Source: Carnegiea gigantea (Eukaryota; Streptophyta; Magnoliopsida; Caryophyllales; Cactaceae). Taken from it: 64,000 bases of DNA. Shown here one piece after another: positions 11,901 through 23,900 of the stretch. A program made the position numbers and the translations under genes. The DNA lies in assembly GCA_029747015.1 (NCBI GenBank), contig JAKOGI010000120.1, forward strand, positions 1,077,001 through 1,141,000. Direction: 5' to 3'. Numbering within the stretch: position 1 is the first letter of the stretch; every line of letters begins with the position of its first letter. Under the pieces are notes generated by a model. That model saw nothing but the letters and a program-made list of their open reading frames with translations. It was not told the origin of the DNA and did no database searches.

Positions 11901-14900
11901 AATGTGAATGAGAAACTTGTAGTCGATGATGGTACTGAGATGGCAAATGCAAGACAGCTTCGGAGCATTGTTGGTGGTTTGAATTATTTGTGCCATACAA
12001 GACTAGACATTACATTTTCAGTAAGTGTTGTCTCAAGATTTATGCACAACCCATCTGTACATCATCTTGGTGCAGCAAGGCGAATTCTTAGTTATGTGGC
12101 AGGAACTATTGACTTTGGGATTCGATACTCGAAAGTATCAAACTTCAGATTATTTGGTTTTTCTGATAGTGATTGGACAGGATGTTTAGAAGACAGGAAG
12201 AGTACTTCTGGTAACATATTTTTTCTTGGTTCTGGTGCTATTTCATAGAGTTCAAGGAAACAAGATGTAGTTGCTTTGTCATCATCTGAAGCTGAATATG
12301 TTGTTGTTACAGCGGCTGCCTGTCAAGCTGTCTGGCTACGAAGATTGTTAGCTGATTTTATTCAAGTCCAAGAAAGTGCGACTGAGATTCTTTTGTGACA
12401 ACAAAGCAATGATTGCTGTGGCAAAGAATCCAGCATTTCGTAGCAGGACCAAGCACATAGACATTCGTAGCCACTATATTCGAAATTTGGTTGCAAGTGA
12501 AGAAGTGAGTCTGAGTTACTGTAATACAAATAAGCAGATTGCTGATATTCTCACGAAGTCTCTTCCACATGGCAAGCACAATTGTTTCAGGTTCCAGATG
12601 GGAGTAACAAGCTTTGAAGCAAGGGAGAGTGTTGAATGAATGCTTCAAAGTAGCGGATAAATATTTCCTTGTTTTTAGGACTAGTTAACAGCATTTTGTT
12701 TTTGTTTTGTTTTGTTTACATAGTCAATGAGTCTTTTGTCAAAGTTTGTTTCTAGTTGAGCAATATTTTTGGTTAGTGGCTGAGAAATATTTGGGATCAG
12801 TTTTTTTGTTGCTTGATTTTAGGTATTTAGTTGTCAGTGTACTCCTATAAATTAGGCTCTGATCTAATGAAGAGTGTGTAGCACAATTTTCTTTTCCCAG
12901 TTTACATCTAAGCTCCTCTATCTCTTCAACCTTACTGTTATTATTCCCAACATGGCCAACTGCCAGTATAATTTACAATGCTTCATTCATTCTGCCCCCC
13001 CTACAAACCATAATTTGGCAGCACAGAGTTGTATTTGACAGATTTGGGATTCTAGTTCTTTTTGTCAACTCATTTGATTTGCTTTCGCTTATTTGCAGAA
13101 CAGATGTGGTTTTGAAGAGAAGGGAGACATTTGGGTTAAGGACATCCTAAATCTTGGCATTTCGTAAGTTCAGCCCTCTCCTTATTGCATTGCGACATTT
13201 CTTTACCCTTTTTTTCAGTAGGCAATACAAGGAGTCTTAGCTTATGAAGCCATGTTTCCCACCCACAGTGGGCTAGGTGTTGGGCGTTTCACTAAAATCC
13301 ATTCTACAAATAGTTGATGAAGAACATGCATCATTACAGAGAGACTTCCTTATGAATGGATGACCACTCACCAGTAACATACTTGTCACTCATGACTCTA
13401 GTCTTAGTACACCGGTTTCCTTCCTCAGACGGCATCTAAATCTGCTTTCTCCTCTTGTTTGGTCCCACACCTAGTTGCAACATCTGATGCTTTCCATAAT
13501 TGGAAAAGAAATAATGGGATTGAAATCTCCCCATGAACTTGCCTGCTCTTAATGGGATTGAGATCTAGTAAGGTAACCAAGGTTACTCACTCTTCCAAGT
13601 AGGATGATCTCAAAAACTCAAACAATGACCATTATGATGCTTTTCTTTATTTCACTTTGAAAACACGAAAGAGGGGGGGGGGGGGGGGAGGGAGAGGGAG
13701 GACATTTTGGCCTAGTCAAACTCTCTTTGATCCTTGTCCGCCTTCCGTCTTTCCACTATTGTGAAACCATGCTGGGTTGTCTTCCCCATCCCAGCCACCC
13801 TCTCTGATCCCCTTGGCTCTCTCTCCTGTTCCCTAGCACTCATAAAACCTCTCTTTATTTAAAGGATGATTATTTGTTTTGTCATTTCTCTTTCCTCCCC
13901 CCTCGCATTCATTTGGGAGTATGTTTTTTTTTTTGGTTTTTTTTTCCCGTCTCACTGCACTTGCAATCAACTTGTAACCAAATATTGCAATGGAAATGCT
14001 ATTCCATTACGTTGGGAGTTGATTTGTTAATTGATTACATTACCTATTGTTTACATTGCATACACAACTTAGAACCTTTTGTGGAAAGTAGTAGCTGCCA
14101 TGTAATCATTACCATTGGCTTGTTGAAAATAAATAACGATTCTAACTGTTTAGCAGCAGTTGAACGGCTTGTGACATATAATGCTGCTCTTCACCTTTCT
14201 AAAGTGCTATTCTTAGATCATGGTGTTTTCCCATCCATTCTAAACATCACCGCATTGTGTACATGTACTATTAGCACATAGGTATAAGTTAAATAGTGGT
14301 CACTGTACAACGAAGGCAATGAAACAACAAAAGGGACCTCTCACAGGCATTACATTGTGGACTTGGCTGTTGCTATGTGAAGCAATCAATGTTTCGAATA
14401 CAACTAAAAATTGAAACATTAGTGGTTCTGGCAATGCTTGAAAGTTTATCTGGTTGAAATCCAGTATTCTGTGATTCCCTTGTTTTCTTTAAGGAGAAAT
14501 GAGCAGTTCAAATCATTTTGAAAAAGAACAATGAATGCAAAAAGTTGCTCTGTGTAAATTTAACTGCTCTGCTAATGGAGAACAACGGGGAATGCAACAA
14601 AGAAATGGGCTATTATCAGCTTTATGATTTGACTTTAAGCAAAGATTTAAATACTGCCAGTCACATAACCGTGAGCTGAAATTCCTTGATGTAAATGCCA
14701 TTATGCTGCATGATCGTCTTGATTCGGTTCCACACGTGTTGGTCATGTTGGTTAAGTGGGTGTCATAAAATGTTATATTTCCTATAAAGAAACATTGAAT
14801 GGAGTACAATGTAGATGCCTGCGCTGGTGTTAAAAAATAGATGTGCAGTTGTGTGCTATTCCATTGTCATTATGGCTAACTAGCTTGATGTCCCTTTTGA

Positions 14901-17900
14901 CAAAATCAATATTGCTATTTGCATTAGACTAGAATTTGCATTATATGCTTCCGTGCGCCATACTTGTGGGAATAGAATTTAATCTAGTTACATGGGTTCA
15001 AAATGAAGCTGCTACATGAGGAAATGGCTGCATTGTGCAAGATTTTGAATTTGAGCAGACTGTGTTTTGCCACATTGCAGTTGTTTGTCACATTCCACCT
15101 TGGGAAGGCCACCATGGCCATTCTAGAATTAGGAACAGCCTCTATATCAAGTGCGATCATGGTCCTACACTTCATTTTTAGAGGTTGTGGCTTCACAACT
15201 GATTCTGAGCTATGAGTAAGCAGAAGACTTAGCTTTAGGCAACCAACTGTTGCAATAACTATAACAGATATTGGTGTCACGCTGAGTGCGATTCATTTTT
15301 GTGGCTTGTCTACAGTATGGAAGTCTGAGGCTGTAATCATTGTCCAAACCTCGGAAAGTGATAATCATGGTGCAAACTATGGCTCCCCCCCCCCCCCCCA
15401 ATTACTCAAATGCATTCAATGTGAATGATGCTTAAATTGCAAACTAAAGTTTTTTTAATTGAGAAGTTTGACTGAGACCTAGTCTTAGATGATTTAGCTG
15501 TGAACCATGCTACCGCAAATAAAAGAACGTCTTTCTTCCAAATAATTTAAGTGGAATGGAATTGTTGGTCATCCTATGTGTGTATTTTTTTTTAATTTCA
15601 TTCGTTCAATTTGTATTTCTGAACAGACATTGCAACTGCTTTGAATAGATTTAACGTTTTTCTGCCCCAGTTTCTCATAGATTATGCACAGTTGTTTTCC
15701 ACGGGGCAGATTCTATATTTTATCCAATGGAAATGGAAGAAAAAGAAAGAGGCAATTTATTTTTCACCTGATTCTCTTGTCTTCTCCAACTTACTCAAAT
15801 TTCAGGCCAGCTAAGCTAGTGGAGATTGTGAAGGAACGCTTCAGTTCCCTTGGTGGTGCGATCTTGGAGGGCTATAGTGTTTCTAGTGTTTGCATTTATG
15901 ATGATGCAGCGGTAAGCCAGCAGAACTCGTTATGGTTTTTGTTTTCGGTTCGTCAATTTCATCCTTGAGAAACTACTGGCTCGAATTCCTTTCAATTTGA
16001 CTCTGATTTTCAGAAGGTTTTGTTGGTTTCTCCTTTGGATTTTCTTTGTCTTTTCTTTGGGCATGTGGCCCCCGGGGGGGGGGGGGCGCTATTGATGGGG
16101 ATCAGCCCCAAGGGGTTCTTCTAGCTCAAGAGGTCATAAAGGCTTTCCAAGGACTAGAAATCAATCAAGAGATGATCACTTGCATTCTACCGGGTTCATC
16201 CTGCGCATGGCCCGACTTTCTGACCTTGGTAACCTGATGTCCTGAGGCTTTAAAGCCAAACTTTTGGTGTTCCTGGAAAGATGGGAGAGTTAGCTGCCCA
16301 ATAAATCAAGTTTCATCCCATTTGGATGTCATTTGCCCACCCAAACCCTTTGTTAAAGCCCAACTGCCCAAACTGTTCTTCCAGGCCAGATTGTACCCGG
16401 TTTTGGAAGCCCAAATTCCCTAACCTAAAGTACTCCTAACAACCTGGAATTTTGAAACCTAGATCCCTTTTTGAGTTGGCTAAAAGGATGGGAAAAGAAA
16501 CCAGAGTCAAACGTGTCCCAAGGAGGCTAAAAGAGAGGAAACTTCTAAAGGTGCTTTTTGGAAGTCAGACTGCATCATCTCACTTGTTCTGCTTATAACT
16601 CCTGAACGGCTGCACCAACTGAGCTCCAAAAGTAGTCATATGAAAGAGCACTTTCTAAGCTTTCTATTAAGGTATGTTGGAGCCAATTTGGGTAAGTAGA
16701 AAGGGAGATATGGCTGCTGAAAGTTGACCCTGCAAAACTGGAAAGCTGCCAGCAACTGTCACCATCACCTTTTGTACTTTTCTTGCTTTTTGTGCTTCCC
16801 CTTTTTGTCTTGGTCCGATTGGCTTGGTTTGTACCCCTTGTAATCTGAATTTTGAGGCTCCCTCCTATATAAGGGGCCTTTAGGAATGTAAGAAGGCAGC
16901 TTGAATTTGAAATACAAAAGAAAGTGAGTGTTTACTCTCTCTTTGAAATTCCTAGTTGCTTTAGCTTGAATTGGCTAGTTCAAGTGGTGTTCTTCTAGGT
17001 TCCTCTTCTTGCTTATGGTGGTGATTTAATTCTGTATCCATAAGTGAAGGAGGAATAGCCCAACTTCTCTTCTAGGTGGCGCCATTGGCTTATCCTAGAC
17101 AAGAGGGTTGCATTCTATCTTCCAAAACCGGTTAGAGCTACTTGTTTTTGTTTGGTTTGGTTTTCTATCTTTCCCATCTTTTATCTTCACTCTTGGCATC
17201 ACCTAGGCTACATACATCAGCTATACAACAGCGTCCATTTTAAAAAAGACTGAGAGCATCAGTGGTGGTCTCATGTGGTTGAAAGTTTTATTGTTACTTC
17301 GAACTGTGATTTTGGCAGGAACCGGGCTGACTAGGTAGTTGTTCCACTTTAGGTCCTGCAATTATCTGAGGGGAAGATTTTCTCGTCACAGCTAATCATT
17401 GATGCTATGGGGAATTTTTCTCCTATTGTAAGGCAGGTCTGTCTTTTTTCTTCTTAATTTTCCATGCCCTTCTAGTACATGGATGTTTGTATCTGTCTCT
17501 GATGTGATCCATCCTTTGCCAGGGGTGTTCTAAATGTGAATGTATGCATGAATGGTGTTGGGTTTATATTTGAATAGCTTTCCGTGTGCTTTATTGTGTA
17601 TTTAATCATCTTTAGAGCTTGTAATGACTAGTGAACGACAAAGTGATCTGGTGAACTGGGGATGTCTTTGACATTGCCGTGAGTTTTGTTCAGATAGTGG
17701 TATACCAGAATTGGTGTACTAAGTAGAAATCCCATCGTGTCGCTTTTGAAGTAGTTTCACAGGATATATGTGATTTCCCTCCTTTCCGTGGCCTGATGCA
17801 TGTGTGTGGGTGCCTTTGTGTCTCTGCTTTATATTTTTATCCTGTCACTGCACTCCTTTTAGCATTTTTCTTCTTAAAATCCCTCCAAGACCTTTACCTT

Positions 17901-20900
17901 AGCTATTGCCGTCTGTATTGTGTGCTTCCTTTTAATCTTAAATGTTGTCTCTTCATGCATTTCCTTGTCCTTTTAGTGTCCTTTGTGTTTTGTTAAATAC
18001 GATATTTATGTTACTATGTGTATTTATAATATTGCATTATCGGTACAAAATTTTTTCGGTACTCTACTCTGCAACAGCAGCAACACTGAGTGTGGGTCCC
18101 GCTCAAGGATGTAAAATGCATTTAAAATTGCAATTGCGGTGATGGATGAGGGATAGCTAAATCGCATGGCTGCGGCAGTGTGACTGCACATTGTTCCAGA
18201 GTTCATTTTTGAAAAGGACTCACCAGACAATCTTTGGCATTGGTAATTGGAAAGGGTGACTTTATAGTCTTACACTCTTATTCATAGCATGATACAATGT
18301 TGGACTTATGAACAAATATAGCTAAATAGTAAAATATATCATGAGACAAATAGATAGAATGCGTCTGACAAATATCGTTAAATAATCAAATATATCATGT
18401 GACAAATATAGCGATGTCAATACTCCTCTTACAATTGTATCTCCTTTTGGTAAATATATATTCTATTGATACTTTGCCATTTACGCTTGTTCCTCTGCTA
18501 TACTTATTTCGGGAGTTGCTTGGGCTTTCTTGTGTGTTTGGGTTCAACTTACGTTGAATCTCCCCAGACCCCTGCTGAAGTGGTGGGACACTCAGGGGGC
18601 TTTTCATTGTCTCTGATTGATGAACTAGCTCCAGCTTACATTGCATCTTTATATTTTGAAACTGGGGTGAAGTTTCTTGTTTTATTGTCTTATTCACATC
18701 GTATTCCACCTAAGACAGCCCCAAAGGGGGGGAAAAGGCGACTCCCAAGGCCTTTGTTTTTTTTTTGGGGGGGGGGTTATGCAAATAGATATCATGGGAA
18801 ATTCTATTCTAGGAGAAATAGGAAATTTAAAAATTTAGTAATTTTTATTTAGGAAGACACTATCTTTTAGTTATTTTATTTTATCGTTTAGGTAACAAAT
18901 AATAACTTTTGATTATATTATTATTCAGTTTCTTTATCGCATTAGGATGTACTCCACTATTTAAACTACTGATTATGCATTAGAGAGACACACTTGAATT
19001 GAATTAAATTGAATTGAGTATTATTTGAGTGCTTTGTGTGCGAATTCTCCCAGTGTAGGAATTGCTCTCAGAGTGTCCTATATCAAATTTGTATCAGAGC
19101 CTGCGATCTTTGCCGCTGCCCTTGGCATTTTCTTTGCCTTTTTTCCCCCTTTCTTGTTCCCAAAAAAAAAAGGAAAACAGCCAACCTAAAAAACCCTAGT
19201 CGCGCACTGCCAGCCCACCGCCGCCTCCCAGGCTGCCGTTCACCACCGGCTGCCACCACTTCTCAGCTCCGTCGGCCTCGGTCGACCACCAACCAACCGT
19301 CGCCGGAGGCCCATCGCCGGCATCGCCAAATCCTCAAATCGCACCCTAGCCGCGGCCACCACTGTCACGAATCACCACCAAATCGCGCCGCCCACCAACA
19401 CTGCCAACCACCCATTGATCGGACCCTCTGGCCGACCACCACCAGCCTCCCACCGCGGCCAGCCTCCAACCGGAACCCTAGAATCCCACGCTCGCAACCC
19501 TAAGTTTCGAATTTCATCCATCCGCGACACCTTAGAGCAAAACCGCTAACGGGTTCTGGGCTTTTGGCCTTTGACAGAGAGGGCCGGACACTTCGTCGCA
19601 GTCCATTCCGCCACCGCCAGGACCGCCTCTCGCCGAAAAAAGACTTCGTGGATTCCAGTGAGAGTTTCTGCTGTTCAGACCTGAAGTTGCTGTTGCTGTG
19701 CTGCTCGAACGGTAGTGGCAGACGAGAATGTTCTGCCTTGCCACCACCACACCAAGGACGGCTAGCCTACCTCTGCCAGCCTCGGGTCAGTTTGGGTTGT
19801 GGGAGACGCGAAGCTAAAGCCTTGACTCGCAAAACACTAAGAGGTACGAGGAGCTCAATCCACTTTAGTGTTTGTGTAAGATTTTTCTGCTGCGAAAATT
19901 AAACTATACTTAGGTTTTCGAGCACTTGCGTTAATCCCGATTTTCCTGCTTTATATTCCCTGTTACGCTAGTGTCATATCAGTAATCCATATCAATTGTA
20001 GTGCTTTGCTGTGTGCGTAGTGATTGTTTATTGCTATCATTATCATTGCAATTTGGATTAATCCTCAGCACGTGCATTTCTTGTTGCATTAAGCATGTCC
20101 TTTTCTCCCAAACAACCTTACTGGTCCCAAATATATGCACTCTCTGAAAGACTTGACCATCAAGATGAGCGGCTTGATCAACTTGAGTCTAAGTAAGACC
20201 ACCTCATTTGAGCCTTTGAAAAATCTCCCATGTTTAACCAACCTAAGGCTTCCTCACACATTACTGCGGACTTTATGGCTGGGGGTAGTGATCGTCGTAA
20301 ATGGCTCATGTATAAGTCAGGCCAACACGACGACCCGAACACCCGCTTCCCTATGGCTGCCGTAATCGCGAGCAGGGGAGTAGTTGGAGAAATGGTCAGG
20401 GAGATCCTAAGAGTCGTAGGTTTGTCACCCCTAGAGATGACATGAGGTAGGATAACTATAGGGAGTCCAGAAATGCGAACCCTGAAATTGACCACAGGAA
20501 TGTGCACGGGGGTTACTCTGATATTACTCGAAAGGTGAATGTAGATGTGCCCTCTTTTGATGGAAAGATAGATGCCACAACTTTTTCTGACTGGCTAGTT
20601 GCTATGAAGGATTGCGTTGATTGGTATGAGATCTTTGATATTGAGCAACTCCGATTTGCTAAGATGAAACTCGTAAGGCCTGCTAGGAAGTTTTAGCACA
20701 CCGTCACGAGTCACCTTGAGTGAATGCGTTAACCTCCCATCAACTGATGTAAAGGTCAATGGGTATGAATACACACACCAACCTCACACCAAAGAAGACC
20801 AAAACTCAAGAATGCTCACGGACTGAAGTGGCACGGCCGTGCTAGGAGGCACGGGTACACCGTGCTATATTGCTGCCCCAAAAACTAGAATTGCCTAGTT

Positions 20901-23900
20901 TTACCCGGTTTGAGAGCTTTTCAACTCTAGCTGGTTTTCTAGCTTTTTGGTGAAGTGGACATGGCGGAAATGGATGTGAATGATAGTAGAAAGAGTGGAG
21001 TAATGAGGGGAAATGATGAACACGATTAGTGGAAGTGATTACCTTGAACAATCAAACAAGCAACTTCACTAATGAACCGTGTGGGATGAACTGGGATGAG
21101 ATAAGACTAAACCCTTGGATTGGATACAGAAATCACCACCAACCTTTGAGTTTAGGGCCCTTAATCTTGATTAAGATACAGAATCACCACTTAATCAAGG
21201 TTAAGACTCACTTGAACACCACTTAGTTTGGCCTAAACTAAGATAAGCAAGCAAGAGTTTTGGAGAGAAAGCCTCAAATGCTCTCTATGGTTTTCATTCA
21301 ACAAAAACTGAAGTGTTCTTCCATGTGGCCGTGACTTGCCTTTTGTTACTTGCCTCACAACATTTCCTAATCAGCAAGCAAGCTAGCAAGCACCTCACTT
21401 TACCCTCCTAGGGAGGAAAGGTGTTAATTAGCTCTAATTGCCACGGTTAGAGCTAATCGGTTACAAGCATGCTTAAGGCTAATCAAAATACACTTAAACC
21501 ATCAAAGAAAGCAAGACAAATGAATATTACAACATAATTAACTTGTCCTTAAACTCAATCAGCTTCAAAGGCAGCAAAAGGACCATGTGCTCAGCCGAAA
21601 AGTGGTTTCCCCTTTACGGCTAGCCAATAGCAAGCAAGGAACATCTTCCCTTGTCTCTCCCTTCTCATTGGCCGTTCTTTTCAAGGTTGCAGCTGATGAT
21701 TGTCGCCTTGGGGTGTGTGCCCAGCCTTGGAAGATGTGCCAACTCAGTTGAAGAGGAGGAAACCCACCGGTGGAGGTCAAATAAAACCGTGACACCAAAC
21801 CGGGTTCAAGGGCAGTTTTGTACCCGGTTTTCAGACCAAGTTTAACCAAAGCAAAAGTGGGTATGATCTGGATTTTAACCGTGGGGGGGAAGTTCAAGGT
21901 GTGTAGAAACCCCCCCAATCAAGAAATTAAGGTTAAACAAGGTTTAAGTAGGGTAATCACACCTAAACTTGCAACCGCGCAGAATTGGACCAAATCTGGC
22001 CGGTTAGGGAAATGCCTTTGATCCTCCATCCCCTTGTGGCATGATTTGAAATCAATGCTTAGACTTGAAAGCTAACATCCTGAGGATTCCAAAAATACAA
22101 AAATATTGGCCTTAAGCCACAATGTAGCTTAAGAAATCAGATGCACAAAACCGGGCTTATGCTGGCCGGTTATCCCGTTTGTGCTAGTTTCAACTTCTTG
22201 CCAAAGGTGAGCCATCTTCTTGGTTTGGGACCTTTTTCTTGGACGATTTGGACTTGTTACATCTTAATCAAGGTCTTGGCTACGTAGGATTCCATCATCA
22301 ACTAATGGGAAGTCATGAAGGATAGATTGAAAGAAAAACCCTTCTTTCCATAGAACTCACCTTGTGGATCAAATGGTTGAGCTTCGACAGTCTAGTTCTT
22401 GTGTCACAGACTATATTAATGCCTTTGAGGAGCTGATTCAACGTTGTGAGTTGGTAGAAGACCCATCCTTCACCATAGCCCGATTCATCTGTGGCCTACG
22501 GCCCGATCTTAAACGTGATGTGACTTTGTTTTCCCCTTTCACATTAAATGAGGCTTGCCACAAAGCATTAGAAGTCGAGATGCTCAATAAGCCCACTCCT
22601 GTGAGGCGTCCTACCCTTCCAACTAGGCCTTCCACCCAAGTTGCCTCTAAGACACCACAATTTTCGGTAGTTGCTTCTAATGCAAAGGCCTCTAGCCTTC
22701 CCGCGCCCTCTAACTCACCCCTGTCTGCTAGTTCTTTCCGAACCCCAGCTGATAAAGTCGTGTAGTGTTTAAGTTGTCGGGGAAGAGATCACTATGCTTC
22801 CAAGTGCCCCCATCGCTCCCTTGCCTTAGAGCATGAACCTATTGACTGTGAGGAAGAGATTGTAGAACTCAAGGGAAATTATGAGGATCTTGTCGATGTT
22901 GAAAACAACGTCTTCAAGGCGATTCTCATCTTGAGGTTGTTAGGTGCCTTTTGTCTAATCCAGTTGCGAGTGAAGAGTGGAAACGCATAACCATCTTTTA
23001 TACTCTTGCTGGATCGGATGACACTTTGATGAAATTGGTTATAGATGGGGAGGCACCACGAATGTTGTAACCTAAAGGTTGAACTCCACCCTTATCCCTT
23101 TAAGGTCGCTTGGGTAGACAAGACCAGCCTTGCGGTTTCTCATAGGTGTAAGGTCCCTATCCAAATTGGAGGATACAAAGATGAAATCTTATGTGATGTT
23201 CTACCTATGGATGTAGCTCACCTTCTGTTAGGCCGACCCTGGCTGTATGACCGAAGCGTCATCCATCATGGTATGGAAAATACCTACACTTTTAGTTCTA
23301 GAATAAGAATATCACTCATCCCATGTCGACCTAAAGAGTTGTTTACTTCCCCAGCCCAAAGCCATGTCCGACCTCGTCTTCGCCTATGACTTCCTACACC
23401 TTACCTGCAAGGGCACCATCTCCCTTCTTCAGTGCAAACCCTTCGGGAAATTGGGGAACTCTAATAAGTTTTATCTTACAGTTCTCGCTAGGGGGACATC
23501 TACTAACCACATTACCTTCCCTAACTCCCCTTTGAGTGAACCACTTTCCCAAGGCCCCCCAGATGAGATTACAGACCTACTTAAAGAATTTGCTGATATT
23601 GTTCCTAAAGATCTTCCTAGTGAGCTCCCTCCCTTTTGAGACATAAAGCATGCTATTGACTTAGGTTCCTAGCTCCCTAATTTTTCTCATTATAGGTTGA
23701 ACCCTACTGAGCGAGCGAAGTTGAATAGGCAGGTTCATGAGCTATTGTCCAAGGGTTTCGTTCATCATGGCATGAGTCCTTGTGTAGTCCTTGCCCTTCT
23801 TACCCCTAAAAAGGATGGATCTTGGCGGATGAGTGTCCATAGTAAAGCCATTAATAAGATCACCGTCAAGTATAGGTTTCCTATCCCGAGGTTAGAGGAC

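Larger units (their letters stand above)
8413..12952 (+). mobile_element. Copia-1: complete but inactive Ty1/copia element in intron 5, sense orientation
   Basis: LTRs at 8413-8730 and 12630-12952 begin TGTTGAATG and end CTACA/CAACA. A perfect 5-bp duplication TGGCC flanks the element (8408-8412 and 12953-12957). The primer binding site TGGTATCAGAGCC (initiator Met tRNA) is at 8735. A purine-rich tract GCAAGGGAGAG precedes the 3' LTR. Counting by eye, the LTRs differ at roughly 16 sites plus a 5-bp indel (about 5%), so the insertion is fairly recent. The coding region keeps the copia order gag-PR-INT-RT-RH but has several stops and frameshifts, and part of RT is deleted. The sense orientation puts two LTR polyadenylation regions inside a host intron. 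Confidence 0.95.

Noticed and set aside
13673..16086. G and C runs in introns 6 and 7 as possible regulatory G-quadruplexes
   Set aside because: Single runs of 13-16 without the four spaced G tracts needed for a standard motif. They may also reflect assembly uncertainty.
16046..16237. Open frame with [10 protein letters not shown] resembling a LINE RT motif
   Set aside because: Only about ten residues resemble the motif and neither flank continues the domain. It is too little to call a LINE.
19036..19902. GC-rich open frames of 112-155 codons
   Set aside because: They lie in the leader between the Gypsy-1 primer site and gag, have low-complexity Pro/Arg composition and no conserved motif.
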